From: Gemmataceae bacterium
Lineage (GTDB): Bacteria; Planctomycetota; Planctomycetia; Gemmatales; Gemmataceae
DNA length: 14,381 bases
Reading direction: 5' to 3'
NCBI GenBank assembly: GCA_017853285.1
Contig: JAFMJU010000032.1
Coordinates: forward strand, 1 to 14,381
The notes beneath the pieces are model-generated. The model had not been told where the DNA came from, did not search any database, and was given only the letters and a program-made list of their open reading frames with translations. Numbering within the stretch: the stretch's first letter is position 1; each line of letters opens with the position of its first letter. Made by a program: the position numbers and the translations under genes. Below are positions 13,823 to 14,381 of the stretch, piece by piece.

Positions 13823-14381
13823 ACGCCCAACCAGCCGAAACACAACCAGACACACTTCCCCAAAAAGGGCTGGCCGGCCTGCTTGCGCTGTCTTCCCTAC
13901 TTCAATATTTGAGTTTTTTCCCGATCAATTGGGGTTTTTTGGGGTGGTTTGCCCTGGTGCCCTTTCTTTGGACAGTAAGGGTTCCCCAAAGTCCAAGGGC
14001 GGGTTGGATCATTTGGGCCGTCTCTTTTTGCCAATATCTGGCAAGCCTTCGATGGATGATGGTCGCCGATGAGCGGATGATCGCAACCTGGGTTCTCCTT
14101 GCCTGGTGGTGCTCCCTTTTTCCGTGGGCAGCCTGGAAAATTCTTCGCGTGCTGGACCGGAAAACCGGGCTGCCCCTGGCCTTCATGGTGCCGTTGGTCT
14201 GGATACCCTTGGAACACGCGCGGGCATACCTGTTGACTGGTTTTCCCTGGTATTATTTGGCCCACACCCAGCATGATTCCGTGGCGCTTTTACAAACGGC
14301 TGATTTCGCGGGCACACAGTTTCTGTCCGCCCTGGTGGCCATGTGGAACGGTTGGCTTGCCGACTTGTCGCTCAGGGCCAA
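13819..14381 (+). CDS. lnt: apolipoprotein N-acyltransferase, 5' part (cut by window end)
   Basis: An open frame from ATG 13819 runs without a stop to the window edge (187 codons plus two bases). It looks like the membrane half of Lnt, the inner-membrane enzyme that adds the third acyl chain to lipoproteins. After a polar start of about 17 residues come hydrophobic segments: LAGLLALSSLLQYLSFFPI, then GWFALVPFLWTV and others. The Lnt signature follows: LVWIPLEHARAYLLTGFPWYYLAHTQHDSVALLQTADFAG, given here in part only (key residues E, R, GFPW, Q, D, G). The nitrilase-like catalytic domain (Glu-Lys-Cys) would lie beyond the window. The ATGA overlap with the moeA stop supports this start and coupled translation. 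Its presence implies a diderm envelope with lipoproteins. Confidence 0.85.
   Translation, partial: MNAQPAETQPDTLPQKGLAGLLALSSLLQYLSFFPINWGFLGWFALVPFLWTVRVPQSPRAGWIIWAVSFCQYLASLRWMMVADERMIATWVLLAWWCSLFPWAAWKILRVLDRKTGLPLAFMVPLVWIPLEHARAYLLTGFPWYYLAHTQHDSVALLQTADFAGTQFLSALVAMWNGWLADLSLRA

Noticed and set aside
1..14381. CRISPR arrays, insertion sequences, tRNA or rRNA genes
   Set aside because: No spaced direct repeats, transposase frames or tRNA-like cloverleaf motifs were seen on either strand.

Overview
The window is a stretch of ordinary bacterial chromosome, roughly 55-60% G+C by eye. It has tightly packed genes, ATG starts and strong intrinsic terminators. The taxon can only be inferred. 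The long GAPDH, the cytosolic-type malate dehydrogenase, and the paired FeoA proteins next to a FeoB with an ACAVPG-type gate resemble what I remember from the PVC superphylum, perhaps Verrucomicrobiota. This is a low-to-moderate confidence guess from recalled family sequences, not from a search.

Layout. (1) 1-3400, plus strand: a ferrous-iron uptake operon of feoA-like 1, feoA-like 2, feoB and a FeoB-associated Cys-rich membrane protein, followed by a Dabb-domain protein. Most junctions overlap or nearly touch. A -10-like box and a perfect 7-1-7 inverted repeat at 18-37 look like an iron-responsive promoter and operator. A 21-bp-stem terminator at 3355-3400 ends this operon and also ends pgk, which converges on it. 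(2) 3411-5783, minus strand: gap then pgk (glycolysis steps 6 and 7), with an intrinsic terminator between them. (3) 5989-6975, plus strand: mdh, divergent from gap across a 205-bp regulatory gap and closed by an 18-bp-stem bidirectional terminator. (4) 7048-7890, minus strand: an exported protein of unknown function. (5) 7891-8836: a 946-bp gap with no credible gene but several inverted repeats. (6) 8837-14381, plus strand: metH (B12-dependent methionine synthase), moeA (molybdenum insertion into molybdopterin) and the start of lnt (apolipoprotein N-acyltransferase). Lnt runs off the window edge and overlaps moeA by 4 bp.

How the genes work together. The feo genes form one iron-import unit. 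gap, pgk and mdh are central carbon metabolism genes, and gap and mdh share one promoter region. metH, moeA and lnt are functionally unrelated but probably partly co-transcribed.

I did not find a clearly new multi-gene system. The best leads are the putative Fur-family operator, the Cys-rich first FeoA, the altered G4 and G5 motifs of FeoB, and the structured gap upstream of metH.
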